Shown here piece after piece: positions 1 to 8,764 of a stretch of DNA of 64,000 nt. The DNA comes from Flavobacteriaceae bacterium (GTDB taxonomy: Bacteria; Bacteroidota; Bacteroidia; Flavobacteriales; Flavobacteriaceae): NCBI GenBank assembly GCA_002723075.1, contig PBNJ01000016.1:6435-70434 (forward strand), written 5' to 3'. A model generated the notes under the pieces. The model made no database searches and had not been told where the DNA came from. It saw only the letters and a list, made by a program, of their open reading frames with translations. Each line of letters starts with the position of its first letter. The first letter of the stretch is position 1. A program made the translations under genes and the position numbers.

Positions 1-141
1 CGTCACAGAAACCGAGTCGAAAAGACCTGCTGAAGCCCCTGAGCTAAATAAACCAATTGCAAAAAAAATGATCGCATAAATATAGAATGCAGGTCTTTTG
101 AACCAATAACTTAACTCATTAGAAAAAATATTATATAACAC
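1..141 (-). CDS. ABC-2 type transporter permease, N-terminal fragment
   Basis: A reading frame starts at a GTG (141..139) and runs off the left edge, giving 47 residues with no stop. The visible part begins with a short amphipathic stretch (LYNIFSNELSYWFKRPAF) followed by a hydrophobic helix rich in Ile, Phe and Ala. This is the usual N-terminus of flavobacterial ABC-2 membrane subunits. It begins 2 bases after the stop of the ABC ATPase gene, so the two form an operon and presumably one exporter. The start codon is inferred; no ATG is available nearby. Substrate unknown. Confidence 0.6.
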   Translation of the reverse strand, partial: MLYNIFSNELSYWFKRPAFYIYAIIFFAIGLFSSGASAGLFDSVSVT

Positions 142-143
142 TA

Positions 144-1019
144 CTAAGAATTTTCTTTTAATGTGATAAAGTATACGTCCTCCAGATTTGGATCAACTTT
201 TTTAAATCCTTTATTTGTCTTACTCTCAGAGTAAATCCGAATATTAATTGAATTATCTGGATTAAAACTAGTTGATAAAATATTTAGGTTCTTATTTAAT
301 TCATCGATTTGATTTTTGCCAACGATTTTTGTCCAAATTTTTCCTTTTAGCTCTTTGGTTGAGTCCGTGGGTTTTATTTGTTTTAGAATTCTACCATTAT
401 TCATAATTGCCATATTATTACAAAGTTCTTTTACATCCTCAACAATGTGTGTAGAAAATATAACAGTAGAATTTGAACCGATTTCCCTTAATACATTTAA
501 AAATCGCTGTCTTTCTGCGGGATCAAGTCCTGCGGTAGGTTCATCGACAATAATTAGTTTGGGATTATTTATAAGAAGCTGGGCAATTCCAAACCTTTGT
601 TTCATACCTCCTGAAAAACCGCTTACATTTTTCCATCTGGCATCTTCTAGGTTAGTGATTTCAAGAAGATTATCAATCAATTCTTTTCTTTCCTTTTTAC
701 TGGAGACACCCTTTAATGTTGCAAAATAATTAAGTAACCTATCCGCAGTCATTTTTGGATAAACGCCAAATGTTTGTGGGAGGTAACCTAAAATTTTTCT
801 CAATGAAATATTATCCTCCAGCACATTAATGTCATTAAAGAAAATTTCACCATCGTCAGGACTTTGAATTGTAGCTATGGTTCTCATTAAAGAAGATTTA
901 CCAGCACCATTAGGACCTAATAGCCCAAACATTCCGGTTCCAATTTCAAGATTCACTCTATCTAATGCTTTAACACCATTTCTGTAGGTCTTAGAAAGGT
1001 TTTTTATGGATAAATTCAT
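144..1019 (-). CDS. ABC transporter ATP-binding protein
   Basis: A 291-residue nucleotide-binding subunit that would power the ABC-2 permease that follows it. Visible motifs: Walker A GPNGAGKSS (residues 35-43), Q-loop Gln82, signature SGGMKQR (136-142), Walker B LIIVDEP with Asp159-Glu160, and switch His191. The ABC domain ends near residue 215. About 75 further residues form a C-terminal extension like that of CcmA/NatA-type exporters. The downstream permease begins immediately after the stop, which supports a two-gene export system. The cargo cannot be told from sequence; lipids, polysaccharides, copper or drugs are all known for this class. The ATPase call is secure. Confidence 0.93.
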   Translation of the reverse strand: MNLSIKNLSKTYRNGVKALDRVNLEIGTGMFGLLGPNGAGKSSLMRTIATIQSPDDGEIFFNDINVLEDNISLRKILGYLPQTFGVYPKMTADRLLNYFATLKGVSSKKERKELIDNLLEITNLEDARWKNVSGFSGGMKQRFGIAQLLINNPKLIIVDEPTAGLDPAERQRFLNVLREIGSNSTVIFSTHIVEDVKELCNNMAIMNNGRILKQIKPTDSTKELKGKIWTKIVGKNQIDELNKNLNILSTSFNPDNSINIRIYSESKTNKGFKKVDPNLEDVYFITLKENS

Positions 1020-1067
1020 GTATCGCAGACTTATATTATTTTTGATTCTTAAAATTAACTAAAAATT

Positions 1068-1424
1068 ATGAAGTATTTCATCTTAGCATTTAAACAAGCA
1101 TTCAATTTTAAAGGTAGGGCTAACAGGCCAGAGTTTTGGTATTTTACCCTTTTTTCTACTATCATTTATATCATATGTTTATTTATTGATAATCAAGTTT
1201 TAGGTACATCTATGACAGAAAGTGGATTAATTGGTGGGATTTATTCGCTTATTTCCTTTATACCAAGCTTTTCTGTAACAATCAGAAGGTTACACGATGT
1301 AAATAAAAGCGGTTGGAACCTTTTATGGGTATTTACAATAATTGGAATCCCTTATGTACTTTATTTAGAAATAAAGAAAGGTAATGATGGACCAAATAAT
1401 TATGGCGAAGCTTCCACAAACTAA
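1068..1424 (+). CDS. DUF805 family inner-membrane protein
   Basis: A 118-residue membrane protein of the DUF805 (YhaH/YhaI-like) family. The N-terminal FNFKGRANRPEFWYF motif is the family hallmark (F.GRA.R.EFW). It is followed by two or three hydrophobic helices and the conserved RRLHDVNKSGWN stretch before the last helix. Function is unknown for the family; it probably sits in the cytoplasmic membrane. It is divergent from the ABC ATPase gene (48 bp apart) and has no obvious partner downstream. The family assignment is strong. Confidence 0.88.
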   Translation: MKYFILAFKQAFNFKGRANRPEFWYFTLFSTIIYIICLFIDNQVLGTSMTESGLIGGIYSLISFIPSFSVTIRRLHDVNKSGWNLLWVFTIIGIPYVLYLEIKKGNDGPNNYGEASTN

Positions 1425-1578
1425 ATTTAATTATATTTCAATATTTGAATTGTATCAGTTTGAGGCCTTAAAACTCTTTACAAATCTTAAGTTTTGTTTC
1501 AAAACAGATCAATTGGGACTACTAATACAATAAAACAGTTATGCTATTATATAGTAAATCGTTTTTTTATTTTTGAGT

Positions 1579-1983
1579 ATGGCTAAATCATGGAAAGAAA
1601 AATTTTTTTCAAAAGAGAATTTTGAAATAAAGACGATTCAAAAGAATTTTTGGGGTCATGTTGCTGGTTCGAAAATGTTAATACCCACTCCTTTAATGAT
1701 TCAAGAATATATAAATCAAATTGAATCAGGAAAGGTTTCAAAAATTGAAACCATGAGAAATGACTTAGCTATTGAAAATGGTGCAGATTTTACTTGCCCA
1801 ATGACTACTGGAATTTTTTTGAAAATTGTAGCTGAATATAATTATGAAAAATTGAACCAAAAGCGTGTTGATATCTGCCCATTTTGGAGAATCATAGACC
1901 CCAATAGCAAGTTTTCAGAGAGGCTTTCCTTTGACAAAAATTTGATTGTCAGTAAAAGGAATAAAGAAGATATTAGTGTTTGA
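1579..1983 (+). CDS. MGMT-family (alkyltransferase DNA-binding fold) protein
   Basis: A 134-residue soluble protein resembling the small 'MGMT family protein' group that keeps only the winged-helix DNA-binding fold of O6-alkylguanine alkyltransferases. Diagnostic stretches are SWKEKF at the start, MLIPTPLMIQEYI, ETMRNDLAIENGADFTCPMTTGIF, and the late PFWRIID. The canonical PCHRV active-site motif is absent, so it is not expected to repair alkylated DNA by methyl transfer. I chose ATG 1579 over an in-frame TTG six bases upstream because a -7-like TATTTTTG box (1568-1575) ends just before it. It stands alone between intergenic gaps of about 150 bp. Function unknown. Confidence 0.6.
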   Translation: MAKSWKEKFFSKENFEIKTIQKNFWGHVAGSKMLIPTPLMIQEYINQIESGKVSKIETMRNDLAIENGADFTCPMTTGIFLKIVAEYNYEKLNQKRVDICPFWRIIDPNSKFSERLSFDKNLIVSKRNKEDISV

Positions 1984-2146
1984 TGAATAATTTGTTATTG
2001 AAGAAGATTAAACAAAGATAAATTCAAGCAATCATTAGCATAGAATAAAAGCTTCATTTTCTAAAATAACTTTTTTAGATAGGTATCATTCTTACTGTAT
2101 TTGTTAAGTAAAATGAAACTATTGAAAAATAACATACCTTTAGTTC

Positions 2147-2641
2147 ATGAATAATCGATTAGAAAGACTTTTATGGAATGTCCGTTATGTGACATTATTA
2201 GCCGTTATACTTTCAATTATCTCTTCTATTTACCTTATGATTCTTGGGAGTTGGGAGATTATTGAAGCTATTCTATTTTACAATCCGCTGATTAACTCCT
2301 CTATCTCTGAAAACAACGAACTTCTTTTTAAAATAATTTCTTCTATAGATTTATTTTTAATTGCAATCGTGTTGTTAATTTTTGGATTTGGAATTTATGA
2401 ACTTTTTGTCAGTGAAATTGATTTTACTCATTCGAAGTTTAAAGAGTCGACTTTAATAATTCGAGATTTAGATCAATTAAAAAACAAAATTATCAAGGTC
2501 ATCATTATTGTTTTAATCGTAAAGTTTTTTGAGAAAATATTGAAGTACTCCGAGAGCTTTTCATCTACAACTGACATTCTCTATTTTGGTTTGTCAATCC
2601 TTTCGATTTGTGTAGGGTATTACTTGCTCAATAGAAAATAA
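2147..2641 (+). CDS. YqhA/UPF0114 family membrane protein
   Basis: A 164-residue integral membrane protein. It begins with ERLLWNVRYVTLLAVILSII, typical of the YqhA (UPF0114) family, and contains four hydrophobic segments (about residues 12-33, 62-85, 118-135 and 143-160). A central acidic loop contains ISEIDFTHS. No enzymatic motif is visible and the family has no settled function. It runs convergently into the sodium:solute symporter gene with only 5 bp between stops, and no hairpin is visible there. Confidence 0.75.
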   Translation: MNNRLERLLWNVRYVTLLAVILSIISSIYLMILGSWEIIEAILFYNPLINSSISENNELLFKIISSIDLFLIAIVLLIFGFGIYELFVSEIDFTHSKFKESTLIIRDLDQLKNKIIKVIIIVLIVKFFEKILKYSESFSSTTDILYFGLSILSICVGYYLLNRK

Positions 2642-2646
2642 ATTTT

Positions 2647-4308
2647 TTAAGGCTTCCGAATATTCGCCACCAGTTCCTGTATGTCTTTACTCGGTGCTGG
2701 GGTTCCGCTGCTGATGATAAGGGTGACAACAAAATTGGCAATCATCGCGATGCTTCCAAAGCCCTCAGGCGATATCCCAAACCACCAATCGGCCTTAGTG
2801 CCTCCCCCAAACCATCCAAACTTAAACTTGAGCATATAGAACAGCATCAGTGTTACCCCCACCAGCATACCACTAATCGCACCTTCTTTATTGATGCGTT
2901 TGGAGAATATTCCAAGTAATATGGCTGGGAAGAACGATGAGGCTGCCAGCCCAAATGCCAAGGCTACTGTTGCTGCTACAAAGCCTGGTGGGTTGATGCC
3001 AAAGTAGCCTGCCAGACACACTGCTCCTGTTGCAGCGATACGTGCAGCAATGAGTTCTCCTTTTTCAGAGATCCTGGGCATCACCATTTTTTTAAGAAGA
3101 TCGTGTGATACTGCCGATGAGATCACTAATAGGAGTCCTGCTGCTGTGGACAGTGCTGCTGCCAATGCCCCTGCTGCCAATAGAGCAATCACCCAGTTGG
3201 GAAGCTGTGCGATCTCTGGGTTGGCAAGTACCATGATGTCTGCATCAACTGTCAGCTCGTTGGTTGTGGTGTCGGCCGTGTATTGAATTAGGCCATCTTC
3301 GTTTTTGTCCGTAAAGCCAAGTAGGCCTGTGGTCTCCCATTTGTCAAACCACTCTGGCATGTCCTTATAGGGTTGGTTGCTTACTGTCTCAATAAGGTTG
3401 GTTCTTGAAAACACGGCAATCGCAGGTGCTGTGGTGTAGAGAATGGCAATAAACAACAGTGCCCAGCCAGCTGACTTTCGTGCATCACTGACTTTCTTAA
3501 CAGTGAAGAAGCGTACAATCACGTGTGGTAGTCCTGCAGTTCCGACCATCAGTGCCATGGTGATGCAAAACACATCTAGCATGGATTTACTCCCTGAGGT
3601 GTATTCGTGAAAGCCGAGTTCTCTATGTAAGCCGTCGAGCTTGTCCAAAAGGTATACCCCATCTGCACCACTTGATCCAAAACCGAGTTGTGGAATCACA
3701 TTGCCTGTGACTAAAAAGGAGATATAGATCGCTGGTACCATAAAGGCAAAGATCAGTACACAATATTGAGCCACTTGGGTGTAGGTGATGCCTTTCATGC
3801 CTCCCAGTACTGCATAGAACAACACAATCCCCATGCCGATTAGAACGCCTGTTACAATGTCTACTTCTAGGTATCTAGAGAACACAACTCCTACCCCACG
3901 CATCTGTCCAGCGATATAGGTAAAGGAAACAATCAGTGCACAAAACACAGCTACCGATCGGGCGGTGTTGGAGTAATACCTATCCCCTATAAAGTCAGGT
4001 ACGGTAAACTTGCCAAATTTTCTAAGGTATGGCGCGAGCAGTAAGGCCAATAGTACATAACCGCCTGTCCAGCCCATAAGGTACACTGACCCATCATAGC
4101 CGCCAAAGGAGATGATCCCTGCCATGGAGATAAACGAGGCTGCCGACATCCAGTCAGCTGCCGTTGCCATGCCATTGGCAATGGGGTGAACCCCTCCGCC
4201 TGCCACATAAAACTCTTTTGTGGAGCCAGCACGCGACCAAATCGCAATGCCGATATACAAGGAAAAACTCAGTCCAACCGCAATCCAAATCCAATATTGA
4301 AGTTCCAT
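2647..4308 (-). CDS. Sodium:solute symporter, acetate/VC_2705-like
   Basis: A 553-residue secondary transporter of the SSS (SLC5) family with about 13 hydrophobic helices. The N-terminal part shows FYVAGGGVHPIANGMATAADWMSAASF, the family pattern, with GGMKGITYTQVAQY in the fifth or sixth helix region. It most resembles the ActP/VC_2705 branch, which pairs with a DUF4212 small subunit. That small subunit lies directly upstream, 3 bp away, in the same operon. Likely substrates are short carboxylates such as acetate, propionate, pyruvate or lactate, driven by sodium; the exact one cannot be read. The long hydrophilic insertion around residues 310-360 is also typical of this branch. Confidence 0.88.
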   Translation of the reverse strand: MELQYWIWIAVGLSFSLYIGIAIWSRAGSTKEFYVAGGGVHPIANGMATAADWMSAASFISMAGIISFGGYDGSVYLMGWTGGYVLLALLLAPYLRKFGKFTVPDFIGDRYYSNTARSVAVFCALIVSFTYIAGQMRGVGVVFSRYLEVDIVTGVLIGMGIVLFYAVLGGMKGITYTQVAQYCVLIFAFMVPAIYISFLVTGNVIPQLGFGSSGADGVYLLDKLDGLHRELGFHEYTSGSKSMLDVFCITMALMVGTAGLPHVIVRFFTVKKVSDARKSAGWALLFIAILYTTAPAIAVFSRTNLIETVSNQPYKDMPEWFDKWETTGLLGFTDKNEDGLIQYTADTTTNELTVDADIMVLANPEIAQLPNWVIALLAAGALAAALSTAAGLLLVISSAVSHDLLKKMVMPRISEKGELIAARIAATGAVCLAGYFGINPPGFVAATVALAFGLAASSFFPAILLGIFSKRINKEGAISGMLVGVTLMLFYMLKFKFGWFGGGTKADWWFGISPEGFGSIAMIANFVVTLIISSGTPAPSKDIQELVANIRKP

Positions 4309-4311
4309 CGC

Positions 4312-4548
4312 TTATTTGTTTTGAGTTTGATCGAGTTTATTCATCAGGTAGATGTAAGTGAAAATAATGGCTACAAAGCCAAAAATAGATCCCTGCTGGG
4401 CAAACCAAAAGCCGAGTTTAAAGCCACCGATTTGAATGGTGTTTAACTGCTCTACAAATAATATCCCGCAGCCAAAGGAGACGATAAACCATAAACTCAA
4501 AAGGATACTGATGTAACGAATATTTTTCTGCCAATAAGTGTTTTTCAT
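4312..4548 (-). CDS. DUF4212 sodium:solute symporter small subunit
   Basis: A 78-residue protein with two transmembrane helices (about residues 12-33 and 47-70). The motifs YWQKNIRYI and LWFIVSFGCGILFVEQLN are characteristic of the DUF4212 family, usually encoded just before VC_2705-type SSS transporters. That is the arrangement here (3 bp gap). It presumably forms a complex with the large subunit in the cytoplasmic membrane. It lies 15 bp downstream of the FucP-type MFS gene, so all three may be co-transcribed. Confidence 0.88.
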   Translation of the reverse strand: MKNTYWQKNIRYISILLSLWFIVSFGCGILFVEQLNTIQIGGFKLGFWFAQQGSIFGFVAIIFTYIYLMNKLDQTQNK

Positions 4549-4563
4549 AAGTGAAGTGGTGAA

Positions 4564-5862
4564 TTAGTTTCGTAATCGTTTTGCAAAAATCGCAAAGCCA
4601 AAAATGATGAGATAGCACGGAATCAGAATATAATAGCTCTCTTGTGCAGAGGTGGCCAAGGCATCAGATGATGAAAGCCCTGACTGCATTAGCGTTTCCT
4701 TGCCTTGGTCTACCAATCGTCCGTAAAGCGGTGGGATAATCGCTCCTCCAGCGATTGCCATGATCAGTAAAGCAGATGCCGTTTTGGTGTGTTTACCAAG
4801 ACCCTCAAGAGTAAGTGGCCAAACTGCAGGCCAAACTAAAGCATTGGCAATTCCCAAAGCAGCAACAAACAAAACAGATGTAAAGCCATCTGTCATTAAG
4901 ATCAAGACACTAAAAACGATACCCAAAAGAGCACTGATTTGTAATGCTTTTTGTTGGCTGATGTACTTTGGAATCAAAACTACTCCAAGGGCATAGGTTG
5001 CTACCATAGCCATGAGTGTAAACGTGGTAAAAAACTTGGCAGTTGAGGCTGAAATACCGAGAGCGATTCCGTAAGCAATGATAGAATCTCCAGCAATAAC
5101 TTCAGCACCAACATACACAAATAAGGTTAGCATCCCAAGCCATAAGTGTGGGTATTGAAAAATTATTTTATGAGTTTCCTCATCTGACTGTGTATTGGTG
5201 TCTATGGCTGCCTCTACATTGGGTAATGGTGCTTTCCGCATCAAAAGACCCAGCACAAATAAGACAACAACCATGATCACATAAGGGGTGAAAACACTAT
5301 CGGCCATTTGATCTAAAAGCGTTGCTTTTTCGCTAAGGGAAACGTTGTCGAGTTGGGCCTTGACTTCATCAATCCCTTTGAGGAGAATCGCCCCGAATAT
5401 AAGTGATCCCAAAGCACCCGCAACCTTATTCGCAATCCCCATAATCGCAATGCGTTGAGCACCGCTTTCTATGGGGCCAAGTATGGTGATATATGGATTA
5501 GCAGCCGTTTGCAAAATGGTCATCCCCGTACCTTGTATAAAAATACCAGTCAAAAACATCCAATAGGTACGGGCTTCAGCAGCTGGAATAAATACCAGTG
5601 CACCGATAGCCATAATGAAGAGTCCGATAGACATGCCCATTTTATAACCCACTTTTTGCAGTAGATATGATGCAGGAAGAGCCATAACTACAAATGATAT
5701 ATAGGACGCAGAGGCAACAAGATAGGACTGTGCTTCTGTAAGCTCATTGATGGTCTTCATAAATGGAATTAATGCTCCATTTACCCAAGTGATAAATCCG
5801 AAAATGAAAAAAAGTCCTGCGATGATAGCAATCGCAGTTTTGTTGTTTGAATTGGTATTCAT
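4564..5862 (-). CDS. FucP-family sugar MFS transporter
   Basis: A 432-residue, 12-helix major facilitator of the FucP/GluP (fucose, glucose/galactose) type. Characteristic stretches are FFIFGFITWVNGALIPFMK in helix 1, LLQKVGYKMGMSIGL in loop 2-3 and ILQTAANPYITILGP in helix 4; TAANPY is the FucP-family hallmark. It should import a hexose with protons or sodium. It heads a minus-strand group with the DUF4212/SSS pair. A second member of the same family lies 251 bp upstream. The substrate is not readable; glucose, galactose, fucose and N-acetylglucosamine are all known. Confidence 0.87.
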   Translation of the reverse strand: MNTNSNNKTAIAIIAGLFFIFGFITWVNGALIPFMKTINELTEAQSYLVASASYISFVVMALPASYLLQKVGYKMGMSIGLFIMAIGALVFIPAAEARTYWMFLTGIFIQGTGMTILQTAANPYITILGPIESGAQRIAIMGIANKVAGALGSLIFGAILLKGIDEVKAQLDNVSLSEKATLLDQMADSVFTPYVIMVVVLFVLGLLMRKAPLPNVEAAIDTNTQSDEETHKIIFQYPHLWLGMLTLFVYVGAEVIAGDSIIAYGIALGISASTAKFFTTFTLMAMVATYALGVVLIPKYISQQKALQISALLGIVFSVLILMTDGFTSVLFVAALGIANALVWPAVWPLTLEGLGKHTKTASALLIMAIAGGAIIPPLYGRLVDQGKETLMQSGLSSSDALATSAQESYYILIPCYLIIFGFAIFAKRLRN

Positions 5863-6113
5863 TTTTTGTTTTTTTCAATATAGATAAATCATCTGTAATA
5901 TTGCCATACGTAAAGAATCTAAATCAATATAAATTACTTTTTGATTGGCTAAAATATTGATGATTATTTCAGATTTACCAAATTAATGATAGAATTATAT
6001 AAAAATCGCAATAAATTCGCTGTAATTTTAGATTGCAGTCAAAATGCAGCACTAGTTAATCCTCACTAACCGCCCAGAGAGTATAAATTTGGATTATGAA
6101 AAAAAAACTGGGA

Positions 6114-7427
6114 TTAGACTCCAATACTTTCCTTTCCCTGTCTAAATCCATACCAAACGATGTAACCATAGCAACCGATCAGTAATATAAGAGCCATTTT
6201 AAACCCATATAAATCTGTCATATAACCATACAGTGGCGGAATAATCGCTCCACCAACAATCATGGTACACAGAATCCCAGATGCTTGGGGCTTTAAATTG
6301 TCTAAACCTTCCAAGGATAAACTGAAAATAGTGGGAAACATTATGGAATTAAAAAGGCCAACTGCCAAGATGGAAACCATAGATACGATACCCATCGTCT
6401 GAGAAGAAATCAATATCATGATAACAGCCCCAGTAGCAAAAAAGGAAAGCACACGTGAAGGACGAATGATCTTGGTAAGGTAAGAGCCAACAAAACGACC
6501 AATCATGGCGCCACTCCAATAAAAGGTAACAAAAGCACCCAATATACCATAGTCACTAACGACTTCTAAATCTTTACCCAATAGCGTAGAAGCAATCGAA
6601 GAGAGAGTTTCATTTTGCTTAACCACAGCTGTCAATCCCATATCATAAAAATAATTGACCAAATAACTGCCTATAGCTACCTCAGCTCCTACGTAAATAA
6701 AAATCCCTAGCGCACCAAGAAGTAAAGATTGTTTTCTGAAAAGTAAATTGTAGCCACCTTTTGGAGCCGATGAAAGCATTTTTGGTAATTTGACAAACAC
6801 AAAAACCAAAGCCAGAAGAATGATAAAAGATGTGATAACCAAAAATGGGGTTTGAACTGCAGTTGCTTCAGTGACTAAATAAGCCTCACGAGCTGTAGCC
6901 GTCAGTTCAGAAATCTCATCACTCGACTTGACTTTGTCACTTAACAAAAAAGATGCTCCTAAAATCGGAGCGATAGAGGTACCTAATGAATTAAATGCTT
7001 GTGATAGATTGAGTCTACTTGCAGCACCCGCTTCGGGCCCCAGTACGGCAACGTAAGGATTGGCAGCAACCTGAAGAACCGTAATACCGCCGGCGAGTAT
7101 AAAATAAGCCAGTAAAAAGATGTTAAACTCTCGAAATGATGCTGCAGGATAAAACAAAAAACAACCTAACGCCATGGTGATTAGCCCAACAACAATCCCT
7201 TTTTTGTATCCAATTTTCGAAAGTAAAAAACCTGCAGGAATGGAAAGAATAAAATAAGCTCCAAAAAAGGCAAACTGTACCAAGCCAGCTTGAAAATAAG
7301 TCAGTGTAAATAAGTCTCGAATCCGTGGGATTAAGCTATCGACAAGAACTGTTATAAAGCCCCATAAAAAAAACAAAGAGGTTAAAAAAATAAAAGCCGT
7401 TCTGTAGTTGTTTTTTGATTGATTCAT
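6114..7427 (-). CDS. FucP-family sugar MFS transporter (second copy)
   Basis: A 437-residue, 12-helix sugar permease of the FucP/NagP type. Helix 1 reads FFLWGFITVLVDSLIPRIRD, loop 2-3 LLSKIGYKKGIV, and helix 4 VLQVAANPYVAVLGPE. I chose ATG 7427, giving MNQSKNNYRTAF, which is how relatives begin. An upstream in-frame ATG at 7514 would add 29 polar residues without counterpart in the family. It differs clearly from the neighbour at 4564-5862, so it is not a recent tandem copy. It is divergent from the sugar-isomerase operon starting at 7801, which suggests it delivers a sugar for that pathway. Confidence 0.85.
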   Translation of the reverse strand: MNQSKNNYRTAFIFLTSLFFLWGFITVLVDSLIPRIRDLFTLTYFQAGLVQFAFFGAYFILSIPAGFLLSKIGYKKGIVVGLITMALGCFLFYPAASFREFNIFLLAYFILAGGITVLQVAANPYVAVLGPEAGAASRLNLSQAFNSLGTSIAPILGASFLLSDKVKSSDEISELTATAREAYLVTEATAVQTPFLVITSFIILLALVFVFVKLPKMLSSAPKGGYNLLFRKQSLLLGALGIFIYVGAEVAIGSYLVNYFYDMGLTAVVKQNETLSSIASTLLGKDLEVVSDYGILGAFVTFYWSGAMIGRFVGSYLTKIIRPSRVLSFFATGAVIMILISSQTMGIVSMVSILAVGLFNSIMFPTIFSLSLEGLDNLKPQASGILCTMIVGGAIIPPLYGYMTDLYGFKMALILLIGCYGYIVWYGFRQGKESIGV

Positions 7428-7800
7428 CTGTATGATTTTTTGGTTATTAAAGTTTGGAATGATTTTTCCTGATGTTTCATTGTTTTTAATTATTTGTTGA
7501 GGCATATTCACCAAAGATTTTTTTGCCTAACTGCAGCTATTTGATTACCGATATATTTCTAATTTTTTCTTGTAATAATTTTTTGGCTCCATTCATAAAA
7601 AAAGACTTTAAATAAAATATTTTTATATTTAAAGATTAAAAGTGTGTTGGATTATAATAAAATTTTGCAGTACATTTAATATTCGACATACTGTTTAAAA
7701 TTTGATTAAGTATAAGTCTTTGGTGCACTAGATTTGAAGACATAAAAAAAATTATAAGTCCTCTTCCAAAAATATAAATTTTAAAATAACATTAACCAAA
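7428..7800. promoter_or_regulatory. AT-rich divergent intergenic region
   Basis: A 373-bp gap between a minus-strand sugar permease and the plus-strand isomerase operon, so it must hold promoters for both. It is very AT-rich. The only clear structure is a dyad, CTTTAAATA (7605-7613) and TATTTAAAG (7626-7634), with a 12-base spacer; this could be an operator. I found no exact TAnnTTTG box in a convincing position and no additional gene. Confidence 0.45.
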
Positions 7801-8751
7801 ATGAAAAGAATCCAATTCTTACAAAACCTATCCATGGCGGTTTTTGGAATTTCAACTTTGGGCTTCGCTGGTCAAAACATGAAAAAAAATCAATTAAAAT
7901 CTAAAAACGTCAACAAAAAAACAATAAAGTTGTCTTTGGCACAGTGGTCATTAAATAAATCGATAAATGAAGGTATTTTAGATCCTTATGACTTTGCTAA
8001 AGTCGCTAGTGAATATGGGTTTTCTGGCCTTGAATATGTAACCCAGCTTTACAAAGAAATTTATAGTAAAACAGATAAGACTAAAGCCATAGGGACTTTT
8101 GTGAAAAAAAGTTTGTATGAGTCCCAAAAATTTGGTTTAAAAAATGTTTTAATCATGGTTGATGAGGAAGGTGATTTATCAATCGAAAATCAATCTGAGC
8201 GTTTATTGTCAATCGAAAACCATAAACGTTGGGTTGATGCTGCAGCAGAAATGGGTTGTCATTCGATTCGCATAAATTTATATGGAACTACGAAAATAGA
8301 ACGTTGGAAAGAGGTTTCTAAAGAAAGTCTACTTAAGCTTTCAGAGTATGCGTCGTCTTCTAAAATTAATATTCTTGTTGAAAATCATGGTGGCTTATCG
8401 TCTAATGCTAAATTACTAATGGAAGTCATTAACGACATTAACCTCCCCAATTGTCGCACACTTCCTGATTTTGGTAATTTTTGTATTGAAAAAAGAGGGG
8501 ATGAATGTATTTACGAATATGACAAATATGTGGGCGTTGAAGAGCTTTTGTCAAAAGCAGGTGCTGTGAGTGCCAAATCTTATGACTTTGACAGTCAAGG
8601 AAACGAGACAACAATTGACTTTCAAAAAATGTTAGGTTTGGTCAAAAAGGCTGGATACACTGGATATATTGGCGTGGAATATGAAGGAAATCGCCTTTCT
8701 GAAAAAGAGGGGATTTTATTCACCAAAAAATTGATTGAGAGATTTATCTAA
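7801..8751 (+). CDS. Sugar phosphate isomerase/epimerase, secreted TIM barrel
   Basis: A 316-residue AP-endonuclease-2-like TIM barrel (xylose-isomerase-like family), first gene of a plus-strand operon. The N-terminus (MKRIQFLQNLSMAVFGISTLGFAG) looks like an export signal, so it probably acts in the periplasm. Barrel strands with candidate metal ligands are visible: FSGLEYV, INILVENHGG (Glu and His), NCRTLPDFGNF (Asp), and the final GYIGVEYEG (Glu). Family members isomerise or epimerise sugars, or act as lyases on 3-keto-glycosides. The latter fits the neighbouring DUF1080 and Gfo/Idh genes but is inference. Confidence 0.75.
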   Translation: MKRIQFLQNLSMAVFGISTLGFAGQNMKKNQLKSKNVNKKTIKLSLAQWSLNKSINEGILDPYDFAKVASEYGFSGLEYVTQLYKEIYSKTDKTKAIGTFVKKSLYESQKFGLKNVLIMVDEEGDLSIENQSERLLSIENHKRWVDAAAEMGCHSIRINLYGTTKIERWKEVSKESLLKLSEYASSSKINILVENHGGLSSNAKLLMEVINDINLPNCRTLPDFGNFCIEKRGDECIYEYDKYVGVEELLSKAGAVSAKSYDFDSQGNETTIDFQKMLGLVKKAGYTGYIGVEYEGNRLSEKEGILFTKKLIERFI

Positions 8752-8764
8752 CAACAGATCCATT

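Noticed and set aside
7428-7514. N-terminal extension of the FucP-type transporter from ATG 7514
   Set aside because: It adds 29 polar residues with no counterpart in the family; ATG 7427 gives the usual N-terminus.
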